A stretch of DNA of 64,000 nucleotides, taken from an uncultured Bacteroidaceae bacterium. GTDB lineage: Bacteria > Bacteroidota > Bacteroidia > Bacteroidales > Bacteroidaceae. Numbering within the stretch: the stretch's first letter is position 1; each line of letters begins with the position of its first letter. A program made the translations under genes and the position numbers. The stretch covers positions 21,794 through 85,793 of the forward strand of contig CAKQRW010000005.1 of the NCBI GenBank assembly GCA_934271655.1, read 5' to 3'. The notes under the pieces were generated by a model, which did no database searches, had not been told where the DNA came from, and saw only the letters and a list, made by a program, of their open reading frames with translations. Shown one piece after another: positions 62,279 to 64,000 of this stretch.

Positions 62279-64000
62279 ATGGACGATACGATTCTTGACC
62301 AATATATCATAGGGCGTGTAGAGCCTCAGATATATGCATTTACGACAGGCACTGTGCCTAATTACCTGAAAGTGGGCGATACGTATCGTCCTATAGAGCA
62401 ACGTCTGACCGAATGGCGTAAATATTTTCCTGACTTGAAAAAGCAATATGCAGCCATATCAAAGGTTGATGATGAAATCTACTTCCGTGACTTTGCCGTT
62501 CATTACTTCTTGGAGCATGAGAGACATTGCCATCGTTTGCTCCCTACAGACATCAAGGACTTGCCTTGTTATTCCAAGGAATTCTTTGAGTATGCCACAG
62601 ACAAAGACGTGGCTGAGGCTATTCGTGACATCAAGGATGATTTCGAGAGCAATCAAGGTAAATATCAATTCTATGCTTTCAATGAGCGTCCTACAAAGAT
62701 GACATTCACCTACAAGCGAGGGAACCAACTGCTTGAGTTGCGCCCTAACCAAAAGGAAACTGTCGCTAACTTTACGAAGGCTGTAAAAAAGGGAAGAAGC
62801 AATCTCTTGATGTATGCCATGATGCGTTTTGGCAAGACATTTACAGCTTTGAGCTGTGCATCGTCCAGTAATAAATACAAGACCATCCTTGTCGTTTCTG
62901 GTAAGGCGGATGTCAAGATGGAATGGAAGAAGACCGTGGAGGGAATCAAGAACTTCGAGGGCTTCGACTTCATTGACAGCCTAAAGTTGGCGAGAAATCC
63001 ACAAGCGGTCAACGATGCCTTGCAGAAAAGACATCGCCCAGTCGTATTCCTCACACTTCAGGATTTGAGTGGAGAGAAGATAAAGGTTAAACATCAAGAG
63101 ATATTCTCCCGCCGATGGGATATGCTGATAATAGACGAGACCCACTATGGTGCTCGTGCCGAGGAATACGGAAAGGTGTTGTGTGGAAGCAAGAAGGAAT
63201 TGAAAGGAGAGATGAAATATGCGGATTCCTCAGATGATTATGAAAACAATGAGGAGTTGAAGTTATTGCAAGCTCAAGTTCGTGTTCATCTTTCGGGTAC
63301 TCCTTATCGCATCTTGATGGGTAACGAGTTCCAAAAAAAGGACATCATCGCTTTCTACCAATTCTCTGATATTGTCAAAGACAAGGAGAAATGGGATGCC
63401 GAATATCTTGATAAAGACGAGTATAATGAATGGGACAATCCTTATTACGGATTTCCCCAGATGATTCGCTTTGCCTTTCAGGTCAATGAATCTTCCATGA
63501 AACGACTGGAAGAGATGAAGAAAATCAAGGTGGAATATGCCCTGAATGAATTGCTGAGACCGACGTCAACGATAAAGGATCCCAATGGCTTGCATCGGAA
63601 GTTTGTCTATGAAAAGGAAGTCTTAGACTTGTTTATGGCTATAGATGGAAGCAAGGAGGATAGTAATCTTCTTGGTTTCCTTGATGATGAAAGAATCAAG
63701 AAAGGGAAGCTCTGTCATCATATCGTATGTGTGCTTCCTTATCGTGCTTCATGCGATGCCTTGGAGTTGCTTATTAGAGAGCATCAGGAGAATTTCAAAA
63801 ATCTGGGACAGTATGAGATACTAAATATCACGGGTGTGGAAAACGAAGGCTTGTATCGGGATGTGCGTGATGTGAAGGACAAGATTGATAACTTGGAAAG
63901 ACAAGGTAAGAAGACTATCACCTTGACCGTGAACCGTATGCTGACAGGTACTACCGTGGAGCAATGGGACACCATGATCTATCTGAAAGATACGGCTTCG
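62279..64000 (+). CDS. GIY-YIG-like plus DEAD/H helicase restriction protein (3' end outside window)
   Basis: 574 codons are visible. The N-terminus (about 12-75) looks like a GIY-YIG/T5orf172 nuclease: IYAFTTGTVPNYLKVGDTYR, then R-x3-W in EQRLTEWRKYF and a Glu in FLEHERHC. The helicase follows from about residue 150: LRPNQKETVANF, Walker A variant MRFGKT (near 180), IIDETHYG (DExH, near 285) and LSGTPYR (SAT-like, near 337). This arrangement suggests a restriction or nuclease translocase. It starts one base after the subunit M-like gene, so the pair is one operon; further genes probably follow beyond the edge. Confidence 0.75.
   Translation, partial: MDDTILDQYIIGRVEPQIYAFTTGTVPNYLKVGDTYRPIEQRLTEWRKYFPDLKKQYAAISKVDDEIYFRDFAVHYFLEHERHCHRLLPTDIKDLPCYSKEFFEYATDKDVAEAIRDIKDDFESNQGKYQFYAFNERPTKMTFTYKRGNQLLELRPNQKETVANFTKAVKKGRSNLLMYAMMRFGKTFTALSCASSSNKYKTILVVSGKADVKMEWKKTVEGIKNFEGFDFIDSLKLARNPQAVNDALQKRHRPVVFLTLQDLSGEKIKVKHQEIFSRRWDMLIIDETHYGARAEEYGKVLCGSKKELKGEMKYADSSDDYENNEELKLLQAQVRVHLSGTPYRILMGNEFQKKDIIAFYQFSDIVKDKEKWDAEYLDKDEYNEWDNPYYGFPQMIRFAFQVNESSMKRLEEMKKIKVEYALNELLRPTSTIKDPNGLHRKFVYEKEVLDLFMAIDGSKEDSNLLGFLDDERIKKGKLCHHIVCVLPYRASCDALELLIREHQENFKNLGQYEILNITGVENEGLYRDVRDVKDKIDNLERQGKKTITLTVNRMLTGTTVEQWDTMIYLKDTAS

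Noticed and set aside
1..64000. tRNA and rRNA genes
   Set aside because: Spacers were read for cloverleaf-like TTC-x-A/T-loop patterns and rRNA-like sequence; none was recognised. A tRNAscan run would be decisive.

Overview
The window looks like a chromosomal segment of a Bacteroidales bacterium, most likely a Prevotella-type gut or oral anaerobe. Supporting signs: promoters of the Bacteroidetes type (TTTG, 19-21 bases, TAnnTTTG) precede many genes; Shine-Dalgarno sequences are mostly absent; MutA/MutB form a two-subunit methylmalonyl-CoA mutase; the trp operon has the order trpB-E-G-D-C-F-A; and there are several polysaccharide hydrolases and an outer-membrane TonB receptor. No rRNA or tRNA gene was recognised.

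Layout. 1-7.2 kb: a GH2 beta-galactosidase cut by the left edge, divergent from mutA-mutB. 7.4-12.4 kb: one 1676-residue protein that joins a DEDDh exonuclease, a RecQ helicase and a UvrD helicase. 12.6-16.4 kb: GH16 and GH115 enzymes, divergent. 16.7-25.0 kb: a PfkB kinase and a complete trp operon on the minus strand, preceded by a leader peptide with two Trp codons, a terminator and a possible antiterminator. 25.1-41.1 kb: mostly core genes (membrane-anchored AraC regulator, QueH, RlmI, RNase D-like exonuclease, RmlC, CMD protein, two HAD phosphatases, UvrD/PcrA helicase, NspC) with unusually repeat-rich spacers and one probable small RNA.

41.4-54.6 kb is a defence island. A frameshifted XRE-ImmA/IrrE gene and a small ORF lead directly into a complete, A+T-rich type I-C cas operon (cas3-cas5-cas8c-cas7-cas4-cas1-cas2). 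It is followed by a leader with a recognisable promoter and an array of 35 repeats and 34 spacers. Immediately beyond lies a remnant of a second array with a different 30-base repeat, cut in mid-repeat by an ISL3/ISAon1-like insertion sequence whose own transposase is frameshifted.

54.6-61.1 kb: a TonB receptor, aldo/keto reductase, RibD-like reductase and membrane metallophosphoesterase in one direction and a flavodoxin-like protein in the other, bracketed by two copies of a 187-base MITE-like element. 61.3-64.0 kb: the start of a second defence locus, a restriction 'subunit M'-like protein followed by a GIY-YIG-like/helicase protein that runs off the right edge.

Recurring theme: about ten spacers each carry their own short tandem repeat (21-42 bases), and a long hairpin occurs twice, both times between convergent genes. 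Promoter, start-site and terminator calls were made by eye; family assignments come from recognised motifs, not from database searches.
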